DNA of 64,000 nucleotides from a bacterium (GTDB lineage: Bacteria > Acidobacteriota > Thermoanaerobaculia > Multivoradales > J023). Under the pieces are notes generated by a model. That model saw nothing but the letters and a program-made list of their open reading frames with translations. It made no database searches and was not told the origin of the DNA. The position numbers were made by a program, and so were the translations under genes. This document shows positions 25,616 through 34,860 of the stretch, in pieces (position 1 is the stretch's first letter; each line of letters starts with the position of its first letter). The stretch is taken from NCBI GenBank assembly GCA_024226315.1, contig JAAELT010000725.1, forward strand, positions 53,429-117,428, given 5' to 3'.

Positions 25616-26989
25616 TTGACGCGGCACAGCGTGCGTACTTTGTCGACCGTGCTGCTGGCCGCCGTGCTCGCCGGCTCTTTGCCGAGCCTGGCAGCGGAGC
25701 CGCGGCTGCCGCCGGACGAATGCGTGCGCATGCTGCGCGCGGCGCGGATCGCCCACATGCGCGGCGAAACCGCCGAGGAGCTCGAGACGTTGCGTGCCGC
25801 GGCCAAAGCGTTTCCGCGCGAGATCGCCCCGATCTACGCGCTGCTCGAATACCACCGCTGGCATCCGCTGGGCGCCGAGGAGCACGCCGAGCTGCATCAG
25901 ATGTTGGTGCGTCGCCTGGACGATCAGGAACGTAAGCTGCCGGTCGGCGCGCTGGTGCGGATCGTCTCGGATCCAAACGTCGAGGAGGACACGCTGCGCC
26001 TGCTGGCGGCGCACGTGGCCAAGCGCCTGGAGGGTGCGGAGTCCGAGGACACCGAGCTGCTGAACTTGCTGGCGACAGCCCAGCACACCTTGGAAGACTA
26101 CGAGGGCGCCGCCACGACCTTGGAGCGGTTGCGAGAGCTGGAGCCGTCGGAGGTAGTGACCTGGACTCTCTACCGGCTCTACCTGGAGCTCGAGAGCTGG
26201 GAGCAGGCGGCCGACATGTTCGCCGAGCTGGTCGGCGAGGAGACGGTCGAGGAACTGAAGGCGAGTGAGCTGCGCGGTACCTATGTGCGCCTGCTGGGCA
26301 AGGCCGGCCGGCTCGAGGAGCAGGAGCGGCAGATCGAGATCTACCTGGCGGAGAATCCACCCGGGCCCGCGACTGCTCTCGGGCTGGGGGTCTTGATGCA
26401 ATCTGCCTGGGACCTGCGCGACTCCGGCCAGGACGCCGAGGCGGAGCGGTTGTTTCGGCGGGTGGCAGAGCTGGATTCCGAGAGCAAGGGAGCGCGCGCC
26501 GTGCTGATCCATCTCTACGGCACCGAGGCCGAGCGCCGGGAGCTGGCCACCGCCGAGGCGCGGCGCTGGCAGGAGGAGAGCGATGCCCAGACGCTGTTCG
26601 ACCAGGGCACCGACCTGTTGACCTCGGGCGACGCCGCGGGCGCCATCGAGCTGCTGCGCCGCGCCGCGCCGGAGCTGCCCGAGCTCGAGGCCGCCTGGTA
26701 CAACCTGGGGATGGCGGCCTACCGGCTGGAGGACTGGGAGACCACTGCTTCGGCCTTCGAGCATGCCGCCGCGCTCAACTCCGAGCGGGCCGAGTCGTTC
26801 TTCTTCCGTGGCATCGCCCTCACCCAGCTCGGCACCTGCACCGAGGCGGTCGAGGCCCTGCAGCAGGCCCTGGCGCTCGACGAGGGCCGCACCCTGGCGC
26901 ATTACTATCTGGCGCTGTGTTACCGCAAGCTGGGTGACCAGGAGGCCTACGAGCGCCACGACCGCCTCTACGACGCGTCACGCGAGTAG
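25616..26989 (+). CDS. secreted TPR protein
   Basis: A 457-residue protein with a signal peptide (MTRHSVRTLSTVLLAAVLAG..., cleavage after SLAAE or nearby). Helical repeats follow, with clear TPRs in the C-terminal part ('AWYNLGMAAYRLEDWETTAS', 'SFFFRGIALTQLGTCTEAVE', 'AHYYLALCYRKLGDQEAYER'). It begins at TTG 25616 with GAGGGG 6 bp upstream. It is divergent from the repeat protein above and converges on the peptidase gene, with 2 bp between stops. Role unknown; likely periplasmic scaffolding. Confidence 0.8.
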   Translation: MTRHSVRTLSTVLLAAVLAGSLPSLAAEPRLPPDECVRMLRAARIAHMRGETAEELETLRAAAKAFPREIAPIYALLEYHRWHPLGAEEHAELHQMLVRRLDDQERKLPVGALVRIVSDPNVEEDTLRLLAAHVAKRLEGAESEDTELLNLLATAQHTLEDYEGAATTLERLRELEPSEVVTWTLYRLYLELESWEQAADMFAELVGEETVEELKASELRGTYVRLLGKAGRLEEQERQIEIYLAENPPGPATALGLGVLMQSAWDLRDSGQDAEAERLFRRVAELDSESKGARAVLIHLYGTEAERRELATAEARRWQEESDAQTLFDQGTDLLTSGDAAGAIELLRRAAPELPELEAAWYNLGMAAYRLEDWETTASAFEHAAALNSERAESFFFRGIALTQLGTCTEAVEALQQALALDEGRTLAHYYLALCYRKLGDQEAYERHDRLYDASRE

Positions 26990-26991
26990 GT

Positions 26992-28344
26992 CTAGAAGCT
27001 CTTGACGTACTTCAAGAACGGTCCCTGCAAGTCTTCCAGGTCCGCGTCGTAGGCGGCCTCGAGCGCGGCCCTGGCCGGGTAGCCTTCGGCGAGGTAGAGC
27101 ATCAACAGAGGAAAGCTCTCCTCTGCCCACTCGGGCTCGCCGTGGCGCAGGAAGTGCACGAACAGCCACGAGGTGCCGTAGTAGAGATAGGACTTGTCAC
27201 CGTAGAAGATGTCGCGATCGGCGCTCACCAACTCCTCGAGGGTCAACCCCTCGCCCTTGCGCAGCGCCTGCTGCACCCGCTTCAGATCCCAGCCCGCGCC
27301 GGTCCGTGCCACCTGGACGCGGGGGACGAAGTGATTGAGCACGAATTTGCGCTTGAGAGTGCGGCCGGGCAGCAGCTGTCCCTTCTTGACCTGCGAGTTG
27401 CCCATGTATTCGGCGAACCCCTCCTCCAGCCAGCGGGGAAACGGGAACCCGGGTCGCCGCAGCTGGTGGTCGGAGTAGGCATGGCAGGACTCGTGGATCA
27501 GGAAGCTCATCAGGAACTCGGAGGACGGCACCTCGAGCGAGTAGGTGATCAGGCCCGGCGCGTAGTAGGTGGCCATGCTGCCGACCAGGCCCGCCAGCTC
27601 GGCGCGCATGGCGTCGAAAGAGCTCTTGCGGGAGTAGAGGTAGACCAGGACCTTGAGGCGCGACGGCTGGGGCTCGATGTGCGGTTGCAGCAGCCGGTGC
27701 ACGACGCCCAGCGCGACTTCGAGATTGCGCCCCACGATGCCCGCGGACTCGGGGCTCTCGGCGTCGGTGACCACCACGAAGCGGTCGGTCTCGAACTGCC
27801 GCCGGCGCGACCGGTCGAGGTACTTCTCGCCGATCCGCGCGTAGGAGAGAAGGATCTCCTTCTTCTTCTCCAGCGGCAGGCTCATCAGCCGCGCGTGGCG
27901 AGCTTCGGCGTCTTCCCTGACCAGCAGGAAAGGCGGCAGGAAACGGGCCGGGTTGATGGGTACGTTGTCGCTGTTGGCCTGGTATTGCACCGTCCACTCG
28001 AGCGTCGTCGCCTGGGGCTCTCCGTCCTCGATCGCTGGCGCGTAACGCCAGCTCAGCAGCTCTTCGATCGTGCTCTCGCGGAAGACCTCGTCGTACTCGC
28101 TCGCCGGCCGGATCGAGACGACCTCCACGTCGACCACCCGTCCCCGCTCGTCGATCGACACGCGCACCTTGACCTCGGGCGCCAGACCGCTGCCGGCACT
28201 CTTCACCGGCGGCAGCAGAAGCGAATCGCGCAGCAGCACGGGTAGGCGGTCCTCAGCGACCGCCGGCGGAGTGGCGCCGAGCAACAGGGCGGTCAGCAGC
28301 GCCCATGCAGTCCACGATGATCGGAGGCCGGCATCCCTCAACAT
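26992..28344 (-). CDS. TonB C-terminal-like domain fused to gluzincin-type peptidase
   Basis: A 450-residue protein with a signal peptide (cleavage near AVAED). Residues ~50-125 ('VKVRVSIDERGRVVDVEVVS', 'LSWRYAPAIEDGEPQATTLE') look like a TonB C-terminal fold. Residues ~185-450 resemble DUF1570-type metallopeptidases: 'IHESCHAYSDH' supplies HExxH, and 'WLEEGFAEYMG' the downstream glutamate of a gluzincin. Likely a periplasmic zinc peptidase or an inactive relative; the substrate is unknown. Divergent from the ATPase module, with a 74-bp gap. Confidence 0.72.
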   Translation of the reverse strand: MLRDAGLRSSWTAWALLTALLLGATPPAVAEDRLPVLLRDSLLLPPVKSAGSGLAPEVKVRVSIDERGRVVDVEVVSIRPASEYDEVFRESTIEELLSWRYAPAIEDGEPQATTLEWTVQYQANSDNVPINPARFLPPFLLVREDAEARHARLMSLPLEKKKEILLSYARIGEKYLDRSRRRQFETDRFVVVTDAESPESAGIVGRNLEVALGVVHRLLQPHIEPQPSRLKVLVYLYSRKSSFDAMRAELAGLVGSMATYYAPGLITYSLEVPSSEFLMSFLIHESCHAYSDHQLRRPGFPFPRWLEEGFAEYMGNSQVKKGQLLPGRTLKRKFVLNHFVPRVQVARTGAGWDLKRVQQALRKGEGLTLEELVSADRDIFYGDKSYLYYGTSWLFVHFLRHGEPEWAEESFPLLMLYLAEGYPARAALEAAYDADLEDLQGPFLKYVKSF

Positions 28345-28418
28345 GAAGATATCGTACCAGGTGGCGGATCGTGTCCGAGGGATCGCTGCTCGAGAGATCG
28401 CTGCTAGACTGCGCCGCG

Positions 28419-30839
28419 ATGGAATCGGCTCGCGGACTCAGGCTCCCCCGGCTGCTGCGCCTCGGCCTCCTGCTGCTGGCGGTGGCGTACGCTCCCTCGG
28501 CCCTGGGCGACTTCTGGTACAAGCACTGGGACGAGGCCAAGAAGGCCCTCGAAACCCAGGACTGGGAACGGGCGATCGAGGAGATCCAGGAGGCGCTCGA
28601 ACGAAAGGGCGACTCGGGGGTCAAGGTCCGTACCTACGGGTTGAACTTCACCGAGTACTTCCCGCATCTCAAGCTCGGTATCGCCTACTACGAGCTCGGC
28701 GAGCTCGAATCCGCCCTGCAGGCCTTCGAGACCGAGGAGGTGCTGGGCGCGATCGCCGACTCGGAGAAGGCGCTGATCGAGCTGCGGGACTACCGGCAAC
28801 GGGCGCGGCGGGCGCTGGCGGCTGTCGCCGAGCAAGAGCAACAGCGCATCCGACAGATCGTCGACGACAGCCTGCGACAGGCCGGCGAGCTAGCGGAATC
28901 GGGGCAGCTCAGCGAGGCCATGGTAGCCGTGGGCCGCGCCCTGGCCGTGGCCCCCGAAGACGCCGAAGCCCTGGCCACCCAGGACGACCTGCGGACCAGA
29001 TTGGCCCGACAAGAACAGGACCAGCAGGTCGAGGAACGGGCGTCGAGCTGGGTGTCGCAGGGCCGCGACCACCTGACGGCGGGCCGCTACGGAGAGGCCT
29101 CGAGCGCCTTTCGCAAGGCGCTCGATCTGCGGCCGAGCGACGAGGTCCGCGACCTGCTCGCCACCGCGCAAGAGCGCCTGCGCGCCGCTCTCGAGCAAGC
29201 CCAGGCGGAGCAGGACGCCGCCGAGCGGGCGGCCACGGCCACCAGCAGATTGCGGCAGGCCGCGGACTTCGAGAGCGCGGGTGACCTGCCGGCGGCGCTC
29301 GAGCTGCTGCAGTCGGTGCTGGCGCTCGATCCGTCGAACGCCGAGGCGCTGGTCATGCAGCGCCGGGTGCTGGCGGGCCAGTCGACCGGTGAGCAGGAAG
29401 ACGCGCGTCGCCGGCAGGTCGAGCGCTGGCTGCAGCAGTCTCAAGCCGACTTCGACGCCCAGAAGGTCGATGCCTCGCTGGCCGCGGCCAACCGCGTTCT
29501 GGCGCTCGATCCGGACAACGAGCTCGCTCGTCAGTACATCTTGCGGGCCTATCGCAGCATCAGCCAGGGACTGCTCGGCAGAGGCCGGAAGAATTTGCCG
29601 CCGGCGATCCGTTTCACCGACCTGCGGCAGGACTCGGCGGACGGCTCCAGTATCGAGCAGGTGGAGCGAGCGCATTTCCAGCTCGTCGGCGTGGTGATCG
29701 ACGAGTCGCCGGTGACGCTCGTGTTCTCGGGCCGTGACGGGAGCGAGATCCCCGGGGTGGCCGACAGTAAGCCGCTGGGTGAGTACACCCTCACCCAGTT
29801 CACCCTGAACACCCGTCTACGGCCGGGCTCCTCGGTGCTTCGGCTCACCGCCACCGACCAGGAGGGGCTGAGCTCGTCGAGCGAGTACGCGGTGGCGTTC
29901 TCACCGCCGCTCAGCCAGAGGCCGTGGTTCCAGGGTGCCGTCGCGGGCTTGCTCGCCGTCGCGGTCTCGGGTTTCTTCTGGCGCCGCCGCCAGCGCCGCC
30001 AGCGGTTGCTGAAACGGCGCTTCAACCCCTACATCGCCGGCGCCCCGGTGCTCGACGAGAAGCTGTTCATCGGCCGCGATCGCCTGATCGACCGGATCCT
30101 GCAGACAGTACACAACAACAGCCTGCTGCTCTACGGCGAGAGGCGCATCGGCAAGACGTCGCTGCAGCATCACCTGAAACGGCGCCTGCAGCTGCTCGAC
30201 GACCCGGAATACGACTTCTTCCCGGTCTACATCGACCTCCAGGGCACGCCACAGGAGAAGTTCTTCGCCACCCTGGCGGAAGACACCTTTCACGAGTTGG
30301 CGCCGGTGCTCGAAGGGCTCGAGCCGACGTCGTCGATCGATCAGGACTATTCCTACCGCGACCTGGTGCGCGACCTGCGCAACGTGCTCAAGGCGCTGGC
30401 GGCGAAGAGCGCCAAGAAGGTCAAGCTGGTGCTGCTGATCGACGAGGTCGACGAGCTCAACGAGTACGACCCGAAGATCAACCAGCGGCTGCGCAGCCTG
30501 TTCATGAAGAGCTTCGCCGAGAACCTGGTGTCGGTGGTCTCCGGCGTGGCGATCAAGAAACAGTGGCAGCGCGAGGGCAGCCCCTGGTACAACTTCTTCG
30601 AAGAGATCGAGGTCAAGCCTTTCCGGCGCGAGGACGCCGTGGAGCTGGTCGAGCGGCCGATCAAGGGCATCTTCAAAACGGAGGACGGCGTGGTCGACCA
30701 CATCATCGAGCTGACCGACTGCAAGCCGTACCTGATCCAGAAGCTCTGTATCGCGCTGGTCAACCGGCTCCACGAGCAGGATCGGCGCACGATCACGGTG
30801 GCCGACGTCGAGGCCATCGGCCGGCCGGAGGCGGCATGA
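28419..30839 (+). CDS. periplasmic TPR sensor with cytoplasmic AAA-type ATPase
   Basis: An 806-residue protein. Signal peptide or anchor at residues 10-30, then helical TPR-like repeats (to ~400, 'DHLTAGRYGEASSAFRKALD') and a beta-rich Ig-like domain (~415-500). A transmembrane helix (~504-522) is followed by a basic stop-transfer (RRRQRRQRLLKRR). The C-terminal ~280 residues are a P-loop ATPase: Walker A GERRIGKTS (573-581) and Walker B LLIDEVDE (D675, E676), preceded by 'FIGRDRLIDRIL', as in the STAND/archaeal-ATPase class. The layout suggests an external TPR sensor that signals to an internal ATPase. ATG 28419 was chosen for its signal peptide. The stop overlaps the next start (ATGA). Confidence 0.82.
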   Translation: MESARGLRLPRLLRLGLLLLAVAYAPSALGDFWYKHWDEAKKALETQDWERAIEEIQEALERKGDSGVKVRTYGLNFTEYFPHLKLGIAYYELGELESALQAFETEEVLGAIADSEKALIELRDYRQRARRALAAVAEQEQQRIRQIVDDSLRQAGELAESGQLSEAMVAVGRALAVAPEDAEALATQDDLRTRLARQEQDQQVEERASSWVSQGRDHLTAGRYGEASSAFRKALDLRPSDEVRDLLATAQERLRAALEQAQAEQDAAERAATATSRLRQAADFESAGDLPAALELLQSVLALDPSNAEALVMQRRVLAGQSTGEQEDARRRQVERWLQQSQADFDAQKVDASLAAANRVLALDPDNELARQYILRAYRSISQGLLGRGRKNLPPAIRFTDLRQDSADGSSIEQVERAHFQLVGVVIDESPVTLVFSGRDGSEIPGVADSKPLGEYTLTQFTLNTRLRPGSSVLRLTATDQEGLSSSSEYAVAFSPPLSQRPWFQGAVAGLLAVAVSGFFWRRRQRRQRLLKRRFNPYIAGAPVLDEKLFIGRDRLIDRILQTVHNNSLLLYGERRIGKTSLQHHLKRRLQLLDDPEYDFFPVYIDLQGTPQEKFFATLAEDTFHELAPVLEGLEPTSSIDQDYSYRDLVRDLRNVLKALAAKSAKKVKLVLLIDEVDELNEYDPKINQRLRSLFMKSFAENLVSVVSGVAIKKQWQREGSPWYNFFEEIEVKPFRREDAVELVERPIKGIFKTEDGVVDHIIELTDCKPYLIQKLCIALVNRLHEQDRRTITVADVEAIGRPEAA

Positions 30840-32767
30840 CCAGCTCGTCGTCGGTGCCGTTCGTGGTCGGTCAGTGGGTGCGTGGCGAGCGCTTCTACGG
30901 CCGCGGCGAGCAGCTCTCGGAGATCCTCGACGGGCCGCGCAACTGGTTGTGGCTGCTGGGCACCCGCAGGGTCGGCAAGACGTCGCTCCTGAAACAGCTC
31001 GAGCACCTGACGGCCAGCTCGCCGGAGCGCGGGTACTTTCCCCTGTTCTGGGACTTCCAGGGATCCGAGGATCCCGAGGAGCTGCACTTCGACTTCGCCG
31101 ACGGCCTCCTCGACGCCGAGGAGCGCCTGGACGAGATCGGTATCGGCATCGATCAGGTGGAGGCCGACGACCTGTTCGTGTCGCTCGGCAGGCTGCGGCG
31201 CAAGCTGCGCTCCCGGCATCTCAAGCTGCTGCTCTTGTGCGACGAGGTGGAGCAGCTGATCCGGCTCAACGAGAAGGCTCCGGCGCTGCTGCGCAAGCTG
31301 CGCCGGGCGATGCAGTCGCGCGAGGACATCCGTTCGGTGCTGGCTTCGAGTATCCGCCTGTGGGCCCTGGCCGAGCAGCGCGACGACACCTCGCCCTTCC
31401 TGTCCGGTTTCACGCCACCGCTCTACATCCGCACTCTGGGCGACGACGAGGCGCGCGCTCTGATCCGCCAGACCCAACTGCCCGAGAGCTCCAGGCCGAC
31501 TTTCGACGACGCGGCGGTCGAGCTCATCCGCGAGCGCTGCGACAATCACCCTTATCTCGTGCAACTGGTGTGCAAGCGCTGCCTGGAGCTGGACGATCTC
31601 GAAGAGGCTTGCGACGAAGTCGCCAGCGACCGCATGGTCAGCTATTTCTTCGCGGTCGACTTCGAGATGCTGAACGAGACCGAGCGCGAGGCCATCCGCG
31701 TGATCGCCCGGCAGAAGGCCGCGACCAGCAAGTCCATTCAGAAAGACCTGACGCACGACTCGGGCTCGTTGGGCGGCAGCCTCCATCGCCTGGAGCACCT
31801 CGGCTTCGTGCGTCGCGACGCCGAGCGGCGTTTCGTGCTCGCCAATTACTTCTTCCGCCGCTGGCTCGAAGAAATGCCGAACGGTGGCGGGCCGCCTTCC
31901 GGCGTCTCCCCGGCCGCGCCGCCGCCCGATGCCGACGCCACCCTCACCCGCGTCCAGCTGGGCGTGCTCGACGACCGCTACGAGCTACAGGAGCAGCTCG
32001 GCGCGGGTGCCACCGGGGTGGTCTACAAGGCCTACGACAAACTGCTCGGGGTGAAGATCGCGATCAAGGTGCTGAAGGCGGAGTACGCCGCCAACGAGGA
32101 GGCGTTGGAGCGCTTCCGGCAGGAGATCGTGCTGTCACGGGACATCGGTCATCCGGGGATCCTGCGGATCTACCACCTCGGACACTCGGACGGCAAGAAG
32201 TATCTGACCATGCAGCTGGTCGAGGGCACGACCCTGGCGCGGCTGATCGAGCAGCGGGCTCCCCTGCCCGAAGCCGAGGTCCTGGCTTTCGGCGACAAGC
32301 TGGCGCGGGCGCTGGAGGCGGCGCACGCGCGCCGGGTCCTGCACCGCGACCTCAAGCCCCACAACATCCTGGTCGATGACGGCGGTGAGCCCTACATCAC
32401 CGATTTCGGCCTGGCCCGGGTGATCGGTGAGCCCGGCATCACCCGCGGCGGGCTGTTTCTCGGCACGCCGTTCTACACCTCGCCGGAACAGGCCGACCTG
32501 AAGCCGCTGGACGAGCGGTCCGACCTCTACTCCCTCGGCCTGATCCTGTTCGAGCTCGCCGTCGGGCGGCGGCCGTTCGCGGCCGAGTCAACCCAGGAGG
32601 TGCTCGAGAAGCACCGCCACGCTCCGCCGCCGGATCCCGCCGGCGAGCGATCGGACCTCACGCCGGGGCTTTCTTCGGCGATCCTCCGCCTGCTCGAGAA
32701 GGACCCGGTGGACCGTTTCCCCGACGCCGCCTCGGTGCGCCGGGCGCTCGCGACCGCGGGCTCCTGA
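30836..32767 (+). CDS. STAND-type ATPase-winged helix-Ser/Thr kinase fusion
   Basis: A 643-residue cytoplasmic protein. Residues 1-275 are a P-loop ATPase paralogous to the one in the preceding gene (FYGRGEQLSEIL; Walker A GTRRVGKTS 42-50; Walker B LLLLCDEVE, D136). Residues ~280-345 look like a winged helix ('IRVIARQKAATSKSIQKDL', 'LHRLEHLGFVRRD'). After a Pro/Ala linker, a complete kinase spans 382-640: Gly loop GAGATG, K411, HRDLKPHN (503-510), DFG (523-525), SPE (549-551). The start is fixed by the ATGA overlap. The natural reading is that ATPase state, possibly set by pairing with the coupled TPR-ATPase, controls the kinase. Confidence 0.88.
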   Translation: MTSSSSVPFVVGQWVRGERFYGRGEQLSEILDGPRNWLWLLGTRRVGKTSLLKQLEHLTASSPERGYFPLFWDFQGSEDPEELHFDFADGLLDAEERLDEIGIGIDQVEADDLFVSLGRLRRKLRSRHLKLLLLCDEVEQLIRLNEKAPALLRKLRRAMQSREDIRSVLASSIRLWALAEQRDDTSPFLSGFTPPLYIRTLGDDEARALIRQTQLPESSRPTFDDAAVELIRERCDNHPYLVQLVCKRCLELDDLEEACDEVASDRMVSYFFAVDFEMLNETEREAIRVIARQKAATSKSIQKDLTHDSGSLGGSLHRLEHLGFVRRDAERRFVLANYFFRRWLEEMPNGGGPPSGVSPAAPPPDADATLTRVQLGVLDDRYELQEQLGAGATGVVYKAYDKLLGVKIAIKVLKAEYAANEEALERFRQEIVLSRDIGHPGILRIYHLGHSDGKKYLTMQLVEGTTLARLIEQRAPLPEAEVLAFGDKLARALEAAHARRVLHRDLKPHNILVDDGGEPYITDFGLARVIGEPGITRGGLFLGTPFYTSPEQADLKPLDERSDLYSLGLILFELAVGRRPFAAESTQEVLEKHRHAPPPDPAGERSDLTPGLSSAILRLLEKDPVDRFPDAASVRRALATAGS

Positions 32768-32942
32768 GCTGGCCGCGACCCCACCGCTCGCCCCCGCGAC
32801 GCCGCGTGCCTCGGCACGCCGTGGCGTGCTCGCTCGCTGTGCCTCCGCATACCGTGCAGACGGATGGCTTAATCGGATCCGTAACGTTCAAAGGGTAGAA
32901 CTATGTGTGCACGCGGAACCCAACGAGAACGACTCACCAACC

Positions 32943-34742
32943 ATGAACCAATCGATCAAATACATTGCAAGGTTAGGGATCATTCTCCTGGCGATCGGTC
33001 TTGCGACGTGGCTCGGCGGCACTTCGGAGCCCCGGAAGCCCGCGTCGATGGAGAGCTTCATCGTTCAGGGACAGGATATGGATACGGCCCGCGGGGCGGT
33101 CGAAAGCGCCGGGGGCGAAATCACTCACGAGCTCGGCGTCATTCACGCCGTGGCGGCGCGGCTGACGCCGGGCCAGCGCCTGCGTCTCGAAAGGCTTGCC
33201 GGACTTCGCGTCTTCGATGACCGCTCGGTGCGAACCGCCTCGGACAGTGACGACAGCGACGACTCTGACAGCGGCAGCGACTCTGACAGCGGCAGCGACT
33301 CTGACAGCGGCAGCGACAGCGGTGGCGGTGACCCCGTGGGCGGTGACCCGGTCGGCGGCCTCGGCGGCGATCCCAGCGGGGATGTCTTAGTGGACACTCC
33401 GTACAGCGAGTTCCCGTCTCTGGTCGGCGCCGACCTTCTTCATCAGCAGGGACTGACCGGCGACGGCGTGACGGTGGCGGTGCTCGATACCGGTCTCTGG
33501 CCCGCGCACGAGCTCGTTCACGACACCCTGGGCGGCTCGCGCTTGCTGGCGGCGTACGACGCGATCACCGATCAGGATCACCTCGGTGCCGACGAGAACG
33601 GTCACGGCACCCACGTCGCGAGCATCATCTTCTCGAGTGCTCAGCCGCTGCAGCCGGTGGGCGTCTACAACGGCGTCGCGCCCGACGCGGACATGGTGGT
33701 GGTCAAGGCCTTCGACCAGGACGGCGAGGGCACGTACGGCGACATCATCCGTGGTATCGATTGGATCCTCGAGCACCGGGAGCAGTACGGGATCCGGGTG
33801 GTGAACCTGTCGCTCAGCGCCGAGCCGAGCTCCTACTACTGGGACGATCCGCTCAACCAGGCGGTGATGGCGGCGTGGCACCAGGGGATCGCGGTGGTGG
33901 TCTCCGCCGGCAATGGCGGCCCAGATCCGATGACCATCGGCGTGCCGGGGAACAACCCGCACGTGATCACGGTGGGCGGTATGAGCGACGGGCTGACGCC
34001 GGTCGATACGAGTGACGATCGTCTGTCGATCTACTCCGCCGCCGGGCCGACGGCCGAGGGCTTCGTCAAGCCGGACCTGATCGCTCCCGGCGGGCACATC
34101 CTGGGGCTGCTCGACCCACAGAGCCAGCTCGCCAGCCAGCATCCCGGGTGGTTTGACGGCACCTACCTGGTGATGTCGGGCACCTCACAGGCGGCGGCGG
34201 TGGTCTCGGGTGTCGCGGCCCTGCTGCTGCAGGCGGACCCCTGGTTGACGCCCGGTGAGCTCAAGTGCCGCCTGATGGACTCCGCCCGGCCGGCGGTAGA
34301 CGCCGCCGGTGTCCTGGCCTACAGCCCGTTCCAGCAGGGCGCCGGACTGGTGCAGGCGGCGGCCGCGTCGCAGTCCACCGCGCTGACCTGCGCCAACGCC
34401 GGCCTCGACGTGGCGGCCGACACGGGCGGCGTCGCGCACTACTCCGGACCGGCCCGCTGGGATGAAACCGAGGGCTTCTACGTCGAGGACGTCGGCTACG
34501 CCTGGGACGGCAGCTACGGCGGCGGCTTCGACCTGGCGTGGGTCGTGACGACTCCCTGGGCCGACTCCAGCGTCTGGACCAACGCCACGCCGTGGGTCGA
34601 CGCCGACGTCTGGACCAATGCCACCCCGTGGGTCGACGCCGACGTCTGGGTCGCCGCCACCCCGTGGGTCGATCGGGACACCTCGTGGTCCACCACTCTG
34701 GACGAGAGGATGTCGATCAACGCCTGGGTCGAGCAGGACTAA
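32943..34742 (+). CDS. S8 (subtilisin-like) secreted serine protease
   Basis: A 599-residue protease. Signal anchor (IARLGIILLAIGLATWLGG), I9-type propeptide (~35-95, ending 'GLRVFDDRSVRTA'), an Asp/Ser-rich then Gly/Pro linker (~100-145), and a catalytic domain with D182 (AVLDTG), H221 (HGTHVAS) and S415 (SGTSQAAA). All three catalytic residues are present. After ~residue 490 the tail carries aromatic tandem repeats: 'VVTTPWADSS', 'VWTNATPWVDAD' twice, 'VWVAATPWVDRD'. It starts at ATG 32943, 175 bp after the kinase fusion and on the same strand, so co-transcription is possible. Likely an exported, self-processing enzyme. Confidence 0.92.
   Translation: MNQSIKYIARLGIILLAIGLATWLGGTSEPRKPASMESFIVQGQDMDTARGAVESAGGEITHELGVIHAVAARLTPGQRLRLERLAGLRVFDDRSVRTASDSDDSDDSDSGSDSDSGSDSDSGSDSGGGDPVGGDPVGGLGGDPSGDVLVDTPYSEFPSLVGADLLHQQGLTGDGVTVAVLDTGLWPAHELVHDTLGGSRLLAAYDAITDQDHLGADENGHGTHVASIIFSSAQPLQPVGVYNGVAPDADMVVVKAFDQDGEGTYGDIIRGIDWILEHREQYGIRVVNLSLSAEPSSYYWDDPLNQAVMAAWHQGIAVVVSAGNGGPDPMTIGVPGNNPHVITVGGMSDGLTPVDTSDDRLSIYSAAGPTAEGFVKPDLIAPGGHILGLLDPQSQLASQHPGWFDGTYLVMSGTSQAAAVVSGVAALLLQADPWLTPGELKCRLMDSARPAVDAAGVLAYSPFQQGAGLVQAAAASQSTALTCANAGLDVAADTGGVAHYSGPARWDETEGFYVEDVGYAWDGSYGGGFDLAWVVTTPWADSSVWTNATPWVDADVWTNATPWVDADVWVAATPWVDRDTSWSTTLDERMSINAWVEQD
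34563..34680 (+). repeat. ~36-bp coding tandem repeat (WTNATPWVDAD)
   Basis: In the 3' part of the protease gene a 36-bp unit encoding about twelve residues (VWTNATPWVDAD) repeats roughly three times with small changes. The unit is in frame, so repeat-number change would lengthen or shorten the aromatic tail. Confidence 0.8.
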
Positions 34743-34744
34743 CG

Positions 34745-34860
34745 CCCTCGTCGAGTCGGTCGGCCTGATTGATGGCCGAGGACGGAGCGCAACGCGGTCA
34801 ACGGCGAGCCGGGGCGCGGGCAGGCGCCAGCTTGAGCACCGCCCGCAGGCCATCAGGACG
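34745..34860. repeat. dispersed 3'-end repeat, copy 2 (inverted)
   Basis: This is the reverse-complement copy of the element at 3065-3183, lying between the convergent protease and TauE/SafE genes and overlapping the TauE/SafE stop codon. The outer 26-bp and ~22-bp blocks are conserved and the middle differs. Confidence 0.7.

Noticed and set aside
25487..26959. N-terminal extension of the carboxypeptidase-regulatory-like gene
   Set aside because: It is antisense to the secreted TPR gene, and a signal peptide begins at GTG 25486.
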